A DNA stretch of 64,000 bases from Burkholderia cepacia (GTDB lineage: Bacteria; Pseudomonadota; Gammaproteobacteria; Burkholderiales; Burkholderiaceae): contig NZ_CP013443.1 in NCBI RefSeq assembly GCF_001718835.1, positions 992,001-1,056,000 on the forward strand, written 5' to 3'. Shown in pieces: positions 35,954 to 45,103 of this stretch; positions within the stretch are counted from its first letter, which is position 1; each line of letters starts with the position of its first letter. The notes beneath the pieces are model-generated. The model did not search any database. It was given only the letters and a program-made list of their open reading frames with translations, and was not told where the DNA came from. Made by a program: the position numbers and the translations under genes.

Positions 35954-36526
35954 ATGTCATTTCTGAGGCTGAGCAAGTGGACCTATAACACCGGAGCAGG
36001 CGGAGGCCTGAGCGTTGAGATCGTGATGGCCACGGGGGGCACGATTGTGCTGACTGACCCTCAGAAGCACGATCAGAGCTTCTACTACGGTGGTGTCGGT
36101 GTCGGTATCGGTGTGGGCCTGAAGGTACCGAAAATCAAGTTGCCGAAGTTCACGATTCCCGAACTCAAGTTGCCGCCGATCCGAGGCCGTAGCGTCGGGG
36201 CGGCGGGCTCCACGTTGGACTTCCCGAGCTACGGCAGCATCTACATGACGAGCGCGTTTCGTGGAACAGAGCTGTCGCGATCGGACTTTCAGGGCGGAAC
36301 GATTTATGTCGACGGGTCGCTGTCGGCGCTCTATGGCTGGGCGGGTGATGCGATGTTGCTCGGCATGAATCCCGCATTGATGGCAGCCGGGCTATCAAAC
36401 CCCGGCTTCAGTTGGCTGCTCCAACGAGCAATTTCCGAGGCTCCGGCCGTGTTGTTCATGCGTGGACAAACGGTGGGCTTCCAGGCTGGGGGAAGTATCG
36501 GGATACTTGCCGGATATGTTCACTGA
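35954..36526 (+). CDS. Hypothetical glycine-rich protein next to tssF
   Basis: 190 aa, no signal peptide. Regular beta pattern: GGLSVEIVMATGGTIVLTD, then GGVGVGIGVGLKVPKIKLPK, a PPIRGRSVG turn and GGTIYVDGSLSALYGWAGDA. The last 60 residues include FSWLLQRAISEAPAVLF. I do not recognise it. The stop is one base from the tssF stop on the other strand (convergent), and the DUF3592 gene precedes it. Its place beside T6SS genes suggests an accessory or effector-like role, without direct evidence. Confidence 0.7.
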   Translation: MSFLRLSKWTYNTGAGGGLSVEIVMATGGTIVLTDPQKHDQSFYYGGVGVGIGVGLKVPKIKLPKFTIPELKLPPIRGRSVGAAGSTLDFPSYGSIYMTSAFRGTELSRSDFQGGTIYVDGSLSALYGWAGDAMLLGMNPALMAAGLSNPGFSWLLQRAISEAPAVLFMRGQTVGFQAGGSIGILAGYVH

Positions 36527-36527
36527 G

Positions 36528-38405
36528 CTAGACCAACGGTTGCGTGCCAGGCTGCGGCACGCACCGCAAAAGCTCCTTGCCGCTCTCGGCCGATAACACG
36601 ACGAGTTGAACGTAGCTGTTTGACTGAGAGTACGGGCCGAAGAACCCGTCCATAACAGCCGAGAACCGATGCAGGCTGACATCTCGTGTCGCAGCCTCGG
36701 AGAACGAAAGCAGGATCTCCACACCGCGAACAAATGACGGGAACTGGTTGTCGAGAGACATCCACTTGATCGCCGGTTTGTAGTCCAGGGATACGATCGC
36801 GTCGATGCAACGTTGAGCAACCACGCTGGAACGCGGGGCATGGAAACGGAGAAATTCCTTCAAGGCGGGTAGTCCGATCCGCGTCAGGTCGAGCGGATGC
36901 GGCGCCAGTGCCGACAGGACGCGCCAAAGCGCACCGCCCCGCTGCAAGGCTGCCGGCAAGGTTGGGCGAGAGAGCAGCATGATCGGGCACGCGAGTGCCG
37001 AACCCTCGTACAGAAGATCGCTATCCGGCGCACCGACCGGTAATCGGGATGGCATTTCTCCGTTGGTTGCCAGTACATCGACATCGACCTGAGGGTGTCG
37101 CGGATGAGCGGTTTGACCTTTTAGGTCGACCAACGCCAGTTGCGATTCCGCAAGTGCTCTGTCCGGCGCAGCTTCCGGATCTCGGTAGGTCAACCAATAG
37201 ATGGCGGACGAATCCGTCGGCCGCGCATGACTGAATCCACGATATGGCCACACCTGTGTGCGGGGCTTCGCACGTGAAGCGATGAGGGCCTTGTCTTCGT
37301 CCGATTTCGTCCGCTCGCCCAGATAGACGGCTTCAACCGAATAGACGTTCAGCGGAATGCCGGTTGCCAACGGGATCGGAGTGATCGGATATGTGGCATC
37401 ACGACTGGTTAGCTGGATTGGTGTAGCCGAGCGTTCGAACACGTTGACGACCGGCGTGCAAAACAATCGGAATGTGCTGGTGCTCAGCGTTGCCAAGATC
37501 TGAGCGGCGCCGGAATCATGGGCGGTGCCTTGCACGGCAATGTGAAGCGTCAGTCGTCGAGCTGCTTCGGCGCGCGCGGCGCGACGCATTCGACCCAGGT
37601 CGATGTCGACGAAATCAAACTTCTCGGGGAAGGCAAAATACTCGATCAGATGCCGGAACGATTGTGCGCTTGTATCGTCTTCGTTCGGCAACAATCGCTC
37701 GCCATCGGCAAATCCGGCCGGCTCAATGGGGACTTTCGACAAGCGGGTCCAGCGTCCGCTTTCGTCCACCTCAACGTAGGCGGCCGATGCACGAAGCAAC
37801 AGCGTATCGGAAAGCGCGGCGACGAGCGGCCGCTCTCCGGACAGATGTACCCGCACTGGGGCGGACGGAATGGCGTCATCGAATGCTTGCGACGCGGATT
37901 CGCTTGTAAAGGTAATCGAAATGATCCCCGTCACTTCTGCCGGGATGCGCGCTGCAGCTGGCGCAAGCGTCGCTGGTGAATAGCGTGCCGAGTGAATACG
38001 CAACGGCGACAACGTGGCGTCGTAGACTGTACGGAAGCGGCACGGTGCGACATTGGCGTCCAGCATCGTGCCGCGCGTTATCGTTAGCGGTTCAGTAAGC
38101 TGACTGAACAGAACCGACGGGTCGAACGCGGCAACCGCGCATGACGGGACCGTGCGCAGGTACTGAGGATAGGCAATTTCGAGAAGTGCCTCGGTGAATT
38201 GCGGGTAATCGTCATCAAGCTTCGCATCGACACGAGCGGCGAGCAACGCGAACGTCTGTGCCATTCGGTCGACGTGCGGATCTTCGACGTGGCCGCCAGT
38301 GATGCCGAGGCGTGCTGCAATCTTCGGAAAGCGTCGAGCAAAGTCCGCCAGACTACGTGCAAGCAGTCCGACTTCACGTTCGTAATGTGATAGCAGGTGG
38401 TCCAT
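36528..38405 (-). CDS. tssF: Type VI secretion baseplate protein TssF (orphan)
   Basis: 625 aa, the normal TssF length. The N-terminus DHLLSHYEREVGLLARSLAD, LARRFPK-like FARRFPKIAARLGI, and DPHVDRMAQTFALLAARVDA, then DDDYPQFTEALLEIAYPQYL are typical. Later VNVFERSATPIQLTSRDATYP and LTYRDPEA also fit. TssF with TssG, TssE and TssK forms the baseplate wedge. No other baseplate or sheath gene lies in the island, so it must work with a T6SS encoded elsewhere or replace its TssF. The ATG at 38405 is preferred. It is divergent from vgrG (140 bp). Confidence 0.92.
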   Translation of the reverse strand: MDHLLSHYEREVGLLARSLADFARRFPKIAARLGITGGHVEDPHVDRMAQTFALLAARVDAKLDDDYPQFTEALLEIAYPQYLRTVPSCAVAAFDPSVLFSQLTEPLTITRGTMLDANVAPCRFRTVYDATLSPLRIHSARYSPATLAPAAARIPAEVTGIISITFTSESASQAFDDAIPSAPVRVHLSGERPLVAALSDTLLLRASAAYVEVDESGRWTRLSKVPIEPAGFADGERLLPNEDDTSAQSFRHLIEYFAFPEKFDFVDIDLGRMRRAARAEAARRLTLHIAVQGTAHDSGAAQILATLSTSTFRLFCTPVVNVFERSATPIQLTSRDATYPITPIPLATGIPLNVYSVEAVYLGERTKSDEDKALIASRAKPRTQVWPYRGFSHARPTDSSAIYWLTYRDPEAAPDRALAESQLALVDLKGQTAHPRHPQVDVDVLATNGEMPSRLPVGAPDSDLLYEGSALACPIMLLSRPTLPAALQRGGALWRVLSALAPHPLDLTRIGLPALKEFLRFHAPRSSVVAQRCIDAIVSLDYKPAIKWMSLDNQFPSFVRGVEILLSFSEAATRDVSLHRFSAVMDGFFGPYSQSNSYVQLVVLSAESGKELLRCVPQPGTQPLV

Positions 38406-38545
38406 TCGCTGCAAATATTCAATAATCCACAATAATCGGTCCCCACTTTTTGGGAGGATATCTTATCCACATTGCTCGCAGGCATATTAGAATAGCCGCG
38501 CCCAACAAAAACCGCCCCCTCCGCTGAGAGATTCCGAGGCTAGAT

Positions 38546-40657
38546 ATGCAAATGTCAGAAATTGCGAGCTTCTTCCAGCTCCAAAGCAATCGCCTGTTTA
38601 CAATTGAAACGCCATTGAAAGGTCGGTCGGATCTAGTCCTTGTCGATTTTCATTGTACCGAGGGGTTATCTCATAATTTCGAGATGCATGTCCGGCTCGC
38701 GTCGCAAGACAAGAATATCGAGCTGAAGAAGCTGATCGGCCAACCGGTGACAATCACGTTGCAGTTGACCGATGCGCTCGCCAGTTCCGATGAGCGTTAC
38801 TTCCACGGATACGTTGCAGCGTTTTCGCATCTCGATACCGATGGTGGTTTTGCGATGTACAGCGCAACGATCCTGCCGTGGCTCTGGATGCTTTCTCGCC
38901 GGCAGGACATTCGGATCTTTCAGGAAGAGAACACAGAGGCGATTCTCTCGCGCGTGTTTCGAGAGTACGGCAAGCTCGCGTCGTTCGAGTTCCGGCTCTC
39001 GAAGGGAACGAAGAATCGCAGCTATTGCACCCAGTACAGGGAAACCGATCTAGCCTTTGTCGAACGGTTGATGCGAGAGGATGGCATGTTCTATTACTTC
39101 GAGCATGCGAAGGATGGGCACAAGCTGATCATCGCCGATAACTCGGTGACCGCAAAGCCGATCGACGGGCGCAGTCCATCGCTGCAATACAACCAGGGCG
39201 AGGCGATGGACAATCTTGCCGTCATCACGTCATTTCAAGCGCAGCGTCAGCTTGCACCGGATACGGTCGGACTGAAGACCTTCGACTACAAAATTCCCCA
39301 TGCCCGGCGATTCGTGTCGGGTGGAACGGAAGTCAATCAAGGCGACGTACCGTCCTACGAGATCTACGACTACCTCGGCGAGCATGGTTTCGCTGACAGT
39401 GACCGGGGCGAAGAGCTCGCGCGCTTTCGGACGGAAGCGCTGGCTGCACACAGCAAGACGTTCGTCGGGGTGACGACGGGGCGACGGATGATGCCGTGCC
39501 GATACTTCGAGTTGGACGATCACTACGATCACGCCAGTACCAAACAGGAAGACCGGCAATTCCTGTTGCTGACTGTGTCACACACCGGCACGAACAACTA
39601 TGAGCCCGGTGAGGGGAGTTCGGCGTATTCGTGCAGCTTCACCTGCATTCGCAAGAAAATTCCGTACCGTCCGGCGTTCGAGGGCGAGCGTCCGACGATC
39701 GTCGGGCCGCAGACGGCGATCGTCGTAGGTCCGAAAGGCGAGGAGATTTATACGGATAGTCTCGGTCGTGTGAAGGTGCAGTTCCACTGGGATCGTCTCG
39801 GCAAGCGCGACCAAGGGAGCTCCTGCTGGGTGCGCGTGAGCCAGCCGTGGGCGGGCAGCGGTTTCGGGATGATTCAGATTCCGCGAATCGGGGATGAGGT
39901 GGTCGTGAGTTTCCTGGACGGAAATCCAGACCGTCCCCTTGTGACGTCGCGCGTTTACAACTCCCAGAACATGCCGCCGTGGGCGTTGCCAGCTAACGCG
40001 ACACAGAGCGGGATTCTGACCCGTTCGACCAAGACCGGTAACGTCAACACGGCCAATGCGATTCGCTTCGAGGATAAGAAGGGCGAGGAAGAGGTCTGGC
40101 TGCACGCCGAGAAGGATCAGCGCATCGAGGTCGAGCACGACGAGTCGCACTGGGTCGGTAACGATCGTACGAAGAACATCGACCACGACGAAACGGTGCA
40201 CGTCGGCCACGACCGAACCGAGACGGTCGATAACAACGAGACCATCAACATTGGAGTGGATCGCACGGAGACCGTCGGCAACAACGAGACGCTGACGGTC
40301 GGCGGCAACCGCGACGAGACGATCAAGGGAATGGAGAACGTTCTGATCGCGCTGACTGCAACCGAAACAGTCGGCCTCGCGAAGGCGCTGACCGTGGGCG
40401 GCGCGTACACCGTCACGGTAGCCGGCGCGATCAACACCGCGGCTGGCCTCGCGAGTGCCGAAGAAGTTGGTCTCTCGAAGACCACGATGGTGGGCAAGAC
40501 CTATACGGTGACGGCCGGCGATCGCATTGAGCTGCGAACCGGTAAGGCGTCGATCGTTCTTGAAAGCAGCGGCCACATCACGATCAGTGGCACGAGCATT
40601 GACATTCTCGGTTCGGATGCCGTGAAGGTAGACGGCAAGACCGTGGACCTGAACTGA
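38546..40657 (+). CDS. vgrG: VgrG spike protein (TssI)
   Basis: 703 aa. The gp27-like part begins with FFQLQSNRLFTIETPLKGRS; the gp5-like OB part has GRVKVQFHWDRLGK and SCWVRVSQPWAG, GMIQIPRIGDEVVVSFLDGN. The C-terminal needle holds repeats of the type DRTETVDNNETINIG (about residues 535–605), ending at VDGKTVDLN without a toxin domain. It should carry separate effectors on its tip, in line with the DUF2169 and PAAR-like genes directly downstream (11 bp to DUF2169). It uses the ATG at 38546 or two codons later. Confidence 0.96.
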   Translation: MQMSEIASFFQLQSNRLFTIETPLKGRSDLVLVDFHCTEGLSHNFEMHVRLASQDKNIELKKLIGQPVTITLQLTDALASSDERYFHGYVAAFSHLDTDGGFAMYSATILPWLWMLSRRQDIRIFQEENTEAILSRVFREYGKLASFEFRLSKGTKNRSYCTQYRETDLAFVERLMREDGMFYYFEHAKDGHKLIIADNSVTAKPIDGRSPSLQYNQGEAMDNLAVITSFQAQRQLAPDTVGLKTFDYKIPHARRFVSGGTEVNQGDVPSYEIYDYLGEHGFADSDRGEELARFRTEALAAHSKTFVGVTTGRRMMPCRYFELDDHYDHASTKQEDRQFLLLTVSHTGTNNYEPGEGSSAYSCSFTCIRKKIPYRPAFEGERPTIVGPQTAIVVGPKGEEIYTDSLGRVKVQFHWDRLGKRDQGSSCWVRVSQPWAGSGFGMIQIPRIGDEVVVSFLDGNPDRPLVTSRVYNSQNMPPWALPANATQSGILTRSTKTGNVNTANAIRFEDKKGEEEVWLHAEKDQRIEVEHDESHWVGNDRTKNIDHDETVHVGHDRTETVDNNETINIGVDRTETVGNNETLTVGGNRDETIKGMENVLIALTATETVGLAKALTVGGAYTVTVAGAINTAAGLASAEEVGLSKTTMVGKTYTVTAGDRIELRTGKASIVLESSGHITISGTSIDILGSDAVKVDGKTVDLN

Positions 40658-40668
40658 GCGCCACGACT

Positions 40669-41961
40669 ATGGAGTTCCGTAACCTCACGCCCTTGCATGC
40701 GATGGCGTTCAATGCCGTCGACGTGCCCGGGAACGAAATTCACGTCGTGGCGCTCAAGGCGGGGTATCGGCTTGAGCCGATGCAATCGCTCGATCCCGAT
40801 GGCGATACGCATCGTTGCGTGCTGCTGAGCGGCGAAGATGCCGTTCCGTTGGCGATGGCCGACGAATACGAAGGCGAGACGGGCACGGGCAGTGTGAAAT
40901 GGGAGAGCGATCTTGCGCCGTTCAAGCCGAAGTGCGATGTCCTGGTCCGCGCGACGGCGCACGCCCCGCATGGCACGCCAGCTTCTTCGTGGCCCGCTCG
41001 CGTACGGGTCTTCGATGCCGGCACGATGGTCATCGACAAAGGACTTCGCGTAACGGGGCCGCGCTCATTTACGAAGGGCTGGCGAGGGTGGAAGCTCGGT
41101 GATCCTCAACCGACGACAGCGGTGCCGGTGCGCTGGGAGCAGGCGTACGGTGGAGCGAGCCTCGTTGCCCTTGCGCCGGGTGCAACGGGAGCGAGCGCGG
41201 AACTTGAACTGAACGAAGTCTGCTTCACCAACCCGCTGGGCCGCGGATGGGTGGAGAAGCGTTTCCTCGATCGGGCGACTCATAAGTCGGTCGTCGCCTC
41301 GCCGTGCGCGTCATCGATTCCAGTACCGTTGCCGAAGATTGCCGAGATTCCGGCGCCTCAGATCGAGGCATGGGACATTCCAACAACCAGTCTCGACGTT
41401 GCCGAGCACTCGGCTTCGGGGCTGGATACCAAGCAGATGAAAGAGGTCGCCGCGAGCTACGCGATGACGCCTGTCGGGTTGGGTGTTGTCGGTCGCGCCT
41501 GGACGCCGCGTTTGCAGTTTGCCGGGACTTACGACGAGACATGGCATAAGACGAGATGGCCGTACCATCCGATGGATCACGACTTCCGTTATTGGAATGG
41601 TGCGCCAGCAGACCAGCAGATCGAATGGCCCGCACCCGGACTCGCCTTTGAGCTTGCCAATCTCGCGTTGCCGGAGCACACGCGGGCAGGATTTCTGCGT
41701 GCCCACCTTCCCGGACATCGCGCGCTTGTGGCGCTTCGCTTCAATAGCGGGGAAATCGTGCCGCTCGAGATGAAGCTCGACACGCTCTTGATCGATACGG
41801 AGGACATGCGTGTATCGGCGACGTGGAGAGCGGTTTTTCCGTTGCAGCCGGCGGTACGCGTGTGTGAGGCACGTTTCGAACTCGATCGGCATGCGCCTCT
41901 GTTGCGAATGGCCGCCTTGAAAACAACGAGCGAACCGGAGGACGCGTGGCAGACAACGTAA
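40669..41961 (+). CDS. DUF2169 protein (T6SS adaptor)
   Basis: 430 aa. The pattern NLTPLHAMAFNAVDVPGNEI, then SFTKGWRGWKLGDPQPTTAV with VRWEQAYGG, NPLGRGW and WPYHPMDHDFRYWNGAPADQ with QIEWP is DUF2169. Such proteins are chaperone-like adaptors found between vgrG and PAAR-like effectors and needed to load them. The stop overlaps the start of the lipase gene by 16 bp, consistent with coupled production of adaptor and effector. Complete. Confidence 0.92.
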   Translation: MEFRNLTPLHAMAFNAVDVPGNEIHVVALKAGYRLEPMQSLDPDGDTHRCVLLSGEDAVPLAMADEYEGETGTGSVKWESDLAPFKPKCDVLVRATAHAPHGTPASSWPARVRVFDAGTMVIDKGLRVTGPRSFTKGWRGWKLGDPQPTTAVPVRWEQAYGGASLVALAPGATGASAELELNEVCFTNPLGRGWVEKRFLDRATHKSVVASPCASSIPVPLPKIAEIPAPQIEAWDIPTTSLDVAEHSASGLDTKQMKEVAASYAMTPVGLGVVGRAWTPRLQFAGTYDETWHKTRWPYHPMDHDFRYWNGAPADQQIEWPAPGLAFELANLALPEHTRAGFLRAHLPGHRALVALRFNSGEIVPLEMKLDTLLIDTEDMRVSATWRAVFPLQPAVRVCEARFELDRHAPLLRMAALKTTSEPEDAWQTT

Positions 41962-43136
41962 TGGCCCGCAAGGATGGCCAGTGGACCATCGTGTCGACGA
42001 TGCCTGACGTATGCAAAACCCCTATGGGGAGCAGCACGCCACCCGTTCCGTATCCGGTCACGGCGAGCCTGGGCGACAGTCAGATGACGTCGAAGACGGT
42101 GTTTGCGAACGGCAATCCGATCGTCCGGTTCGATTCGAGTTTCGCGCCGGAGACGATCGGGGATCAGGCCGGCGTGGCGCATGGCGTCGAAAGTGGAACC
42201 GTCGGTGCCAAATGCTGGCCGATCGACCATAGCAAGACTGTCCGGGTCGAAAGCAAGATGGTCGTGCGTCACAGCGACCAGTTCTGGATGAACGGCAATT
42301 ACGTCGGGAAGGATGCAAAGGCCGCCCGTTGGCGAGGTCGAAAAGCACAAATCGCCGAGGCACGGGAGAAAGCTGCTTCAATGCCACCGGGATCGGAGCG
42401 AAGCAAACTCGAAGCGGCGGCAAATCGCTTCGAGCAAAACAATACGGCGGTCGAAAAGGCGCGCTTGGCGGAGAACGTATACCACCCGGAGCAAGCGGCG
42501 CCAGAGGGATGGAAGAACGTCAGCAGCGACCCCGCGAAGCTGGCCCAGTTCAAGTTGAAGCCCAACGATTTTTCGATACCGGGAACAAACTTTCGTGCGC
42601 AGGTCTACGAACCCGATCCCGCAGTTTTCGGAAATGACTTCAAAACACAGGTGGTCTTTCAGGGAACGGACAAGACGAAATGGTCCGATTGGGCTAACAA
42701 CCTAGCCCAAGGGGCGAACAAGAATTCTGCTTATTACGATCGTGCCGTCAAGATCGGTCGAGCGCTTCAGAACAGCGGAACAGATGTGGACATTGTGGGG
42801 CATTCGCTCGGTGGTGGCATGGGTTCCGCCGCATCGCGCGCAAGTGGATTGGCTGCGACCACGTTCAACTCAGCAGGCCTCAATCCGGCGACGGTAGCGC
42901 GCTATGGCGGGACACCGGTGGCGTCTGATATTCAGGCGTACCGTGTCGAAGGGGAGATCCTGACGAAGGTTCAGGAGGGTAGTCACGGCATGATGCCTAC
43001 AGCGGTCGGTACGCCGCACATCCTTCCTGGAACGGGTGGGGCGGTTGAGCGCCACGGCATGAATCAGGTCATCGACGGCATCGAAGCACAAAAAGCAGCC
43101 GACCAGGCCACGATTGTCCAGGAGACTCGTCCTTGA
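41946..43136 (+). CDS. T6SS effector: DUF4150 PAAR-like domain fused to a lipase
   Basis: 396 aa from a GTG with GGAGG upstream. Residues 1–120 are a DUF4150 PAAR-like domain (VCKTPMGSSTPPVPYPVTAS, FANGNPIVRFDSSF, GDQAGVAHGVESGTVGAKCW), which sits on the VgrG tip. A helical linker (125–175) follows. The C-terminal alpha/beta-hydrolase has FQGTDKTKWSDWANN (oxyanion side) and the nucleophile elbow VDIVGHSLGGGMGSAASR with Ser287; Asp and a late His (ERHG, residue 370) could finish the triad. Likely a phospholipase that attacks the membranes of target cells, an inference from the family. Confidence 0.9.
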   Translation: MADNVMARKDGQWTIVSTMPDVCKTPMGSSTPPVPYPVTASLGDSQMTSKTVFANGNPIVRFDSSFAPETIGDQAGVAHGVESGTVGAKCWPIDHSKTVRVESKMVVRHSDQFWMNGNYVGKDAKAARWRGRKAQIAEAREKAASMPPGSERSKLEAAANRFEQNNTAVEKARLAENVYHPEQAAPEGWKNVSSDPAKLAQFKLKPNDFSIPGTNFRAQVYEPDPAVFGNDFKTQVVFQGTDKTKWSDWANNLAQGANKNSAYYDRAVKIGRALQNSGTDVDIVGHSLGGGMGSAASRASGLAATTFNSAGLNPATVARYGGTPVASDIQAYRVEGEILTKVQEGSHGMMPTAVGTPHILPGTGGAVERHGMNQVIDGIEAQKAADQATIVQETRP

Positions 43137-44044
43137 GGACCAACACGACAACTTCGCCGGCCCGAAGGGTGAAGCACGCGGCGCGTTGGCGGTGGATGGC
43201 CGTAGCCGCTGTCTCCGCACTAGTAATCATCGTAAGTGGATGCAATATGAGCTCGAATTCACCCAGCAAGTATTTTGACGGCAGCTATCTGTCTGCTGCC
43301 AAGGCGATTAGCGATGGCGATGTTGCTCAATTGAAATCGGCGTTGTCCGGGATCGACGTGAACAAGCCTGGGCGACAAGAGATGACATTGCTCTGGTTCG
43401 CTATCTCGACCAAGAATTTCCCTGCGATTAGTGAACTGATCGCGCACGGCTCGAAGCCGGACACCCAGATCGCGGAGGGCCTGGGCAGTGCGATGTACTT
43501 CGCGATCACCAATGAAGATACTCGGTACCTGAAAGCGATGCTCGATGGCGGCTTGTCGCCGGACACGGTCGATAGCGATGGCACGAGTCTGTTGCAGCGG
43601 GCCATGGAAGGCAACGGCGCGATGGAGCGAGTAAAGCTGTTAGTCGAACATCACGCAAACATCAATCATCGCGACAGCATTGGCGGGACCGCACTGGATT
43701 CCGCGCTCGACGTCGGCAAGCCGGACATTGCGATTTTTCTCGTTGAGCATGGTGCCGATGTCAACGCCCATACGACGAACGGCGTGAGCGTGGCCTACTC
43801 CGTGCAGAAAGACATCGACGCACTGCAACCGGAGGCCAAGCAGGCTACGGTCACCGACATTTCGTTGGATAAGGAGGGACAACCGGTCAGAACGACACAG
43901 ACGCCCCCCGCACAAGGGTTGTCGCCCGAGGGCAAGGAGCGCTTGGAAAAATTCGAGCGCCTGCGCACGCTGATGATCGAGAAAGGGGCGAAATTTCCTC
44001 CCGATCCGCCGGCGAAGGTCCGGGAGCAGATGAGCAAAAAATAA
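43133..44044 (+). CDS. Ankyrin-repeat lipoprotein, likely immunity to the lipase effector
   Basis: 303 aa from a TTG that overlaps the lipase stop (TTGA), GGAG lying upstream; a later ATG (43196) is possible. The N-terminus has a signal peptide ending in a lipobox (VIIVSGC), so it would be anchored in the periplasm. Residues 50–215 form about four ankyrin repeats (AISDGDVAQLKSALSG, FPAISELIAHGSKPD, DTRYLKAMLDGGLSPDTVDS, KPDIAIFLVEHGADVN). Ankyrin lipoproteins paired with T6SS lipases are known immunity proteins. The charged C-terminal tail is specific to this protein. Confidence 0.82.
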   Translation: MRTNTTTSPARRVKHAARWRWMAVAAVSALVIIVSGCNMSSNSPSKYFDGSYLSAAKAISDGDVAQLKSALSGIDVNKPGRQEMTLLWFAISTKNFPAISELIAHGSKPDTQIAEGLGSAMYFAITNEDTRYLKAMLDGGLSPDTVDSDGTSLLQRAMEGNGAMERVKLLVEHHANINHRDSIGGTALDSALDVGKPDIAIFLVEHGADVNAHTTNGVSVAYSVQKDIDALQPEAKQATVTDISLDKEGQPVRTTQTPPAQGLSPEGKERLEKFERLRTLMIEKGAKFPPDPPAKVREQMSKK

Positions 44045-44059
44045 GTCGGGGAGCGCATC

Positions 44060-45091
44060 GTGGGTGATAAAGGCAATACTGTCGGTAGGCTCTACGGACA
44101 AGCAGCCATGTCGAATGTCGCTGCGTCGTCGGCCAATCCACCGGTCGTGGCCGAAACGCCGGCGGAAGCGGGGTGGTTCAGTCAGGCAGTGGGCTACGTT
44201 CATACTGGACTGGATGTCCTTGGGGCTATCCCGGAAGTCGGTGCAGTGTTTGACGGTGCAAACGGATTGATTTACGCAGCGGAAGGCGATTACGCGCAAG
44301 CTGCAATATCCGGCGGCTCGGCTGTTGCCGACCTTGTGCCGGGCTTGGGTACAGCGGGCAAAGCTGTCAAATACGGGGCGAAAGGCGTAGCTAAACTGGG
44401 GGCAAAGGAGGCCGCTGAGCAAGTCGCAAAGCAAGAGGCGAAAGTACTGGCCGAGAAAGAGGCCAAACAATTGGCGGAGCAGGAAGCTAAACAGGCCGCG
44501 GAGCAAGCCGCCAAAAAAGCCGAGAAAGAAGCCGCCGAGAAAGCGGAGAAAGAAGCCGCATCGAATGGTGGGAAAGACGGCGGCAAGGTCAAAGGCAAGG
44601 GGCGCTGCAACCTTCGTCCTTACCATCCGGATACCTGCAAAGCGGAAGGGAAGACCGGACACCATGTCGTGGCAGACCGAGCGTTTCGTCTGCCGGGCGC
44701 GCGTAGAGGATCTGAGCGTCGTCAGATTCCTGGAGGCATTTCCGAAGGCGACGGTTTGGTGATCTGCTTAGAGGGCAAGGATCGTACCCCGACAACTGAG
44801 CATGGTAAGGCGCACGCATTGTACGATGCAGCAGAGTTGGCGTTGGGCTTGAAGGGCAATCCGCCTGGTACGACTGAATTGTGGAAACTAGAGGCGGCAG
44901 GAGCAGCGTCGGTCGCAGCAGTAACAAAATGTAATCCAGCTTTAATCATGGCTGAGCTTCGAGCGTACCATCAATCAAAGGGAATGGGGCCCAACTTCAA
45001 GGTCCGGGCCGATCCTACTGGTGGATTAACTAAGGGTATGGAATTGAAGGATTTTGCCGAACAGATGAAGACTGGTGCAGGGGACTTCTGA
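44060..45091 (+). CDS. Second T6SS cargo toxin, HHV-type nuclease candidate
   Basis: 343 aa from a GTG, no PAAR domain. Residues 40–110 are the pretoxin segment of polymorphic toxins (VGYVHTGLDVLGAIPEVGAV, then GDYAQAAISGGSAVADLVPG). A Lys/Glu/Ala-rich helix (about 115–168) leads to a nuclease-like domain: RCNLRPYHPDTCK (Cys pair), GKTGHHVVADRAF (His201–His202), GLVICLEGKDRTPTTEHGKAH with another His. This order fits HNH/GHH-type toxin nucleases. The lipase and its immunity gene lie before it, so it may share the VgrG. Target and carrier are inferred. Confidence 0.78.
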   Translation: MGDKGNTVGRLYGQAAMSNVAASSANPPVVAETPAEAGWFSQAVGYVHTGLDVLGAIPEVGAVFDGANGLIYAAEGDYAQAAISGGSAVADLVPGLGTAGKAVKYGAKGVAKLGAKEAAEQVAKQEAKVLAEKEAKQLAEQEAKQAAEQAAKKAEKEAAEKAEKEAASNGGKDGGKVKGKGRCNLRPYHPDTCKAEGKTGHHVVADRAFRLPGARRGSERRQIPGGISEGDGLVICLEGKDRTPTTEHGKAHALYDAAELALGLKGNPPGTTELWKLEAAGAASVAAVTKCNPALIMAELRAYHQSKGMGPNFKVRADPTGGLTKGMELKDFAEQMKTGAGDF

Positions 45092-45103
45092 GGACGATTT
45101 CTT

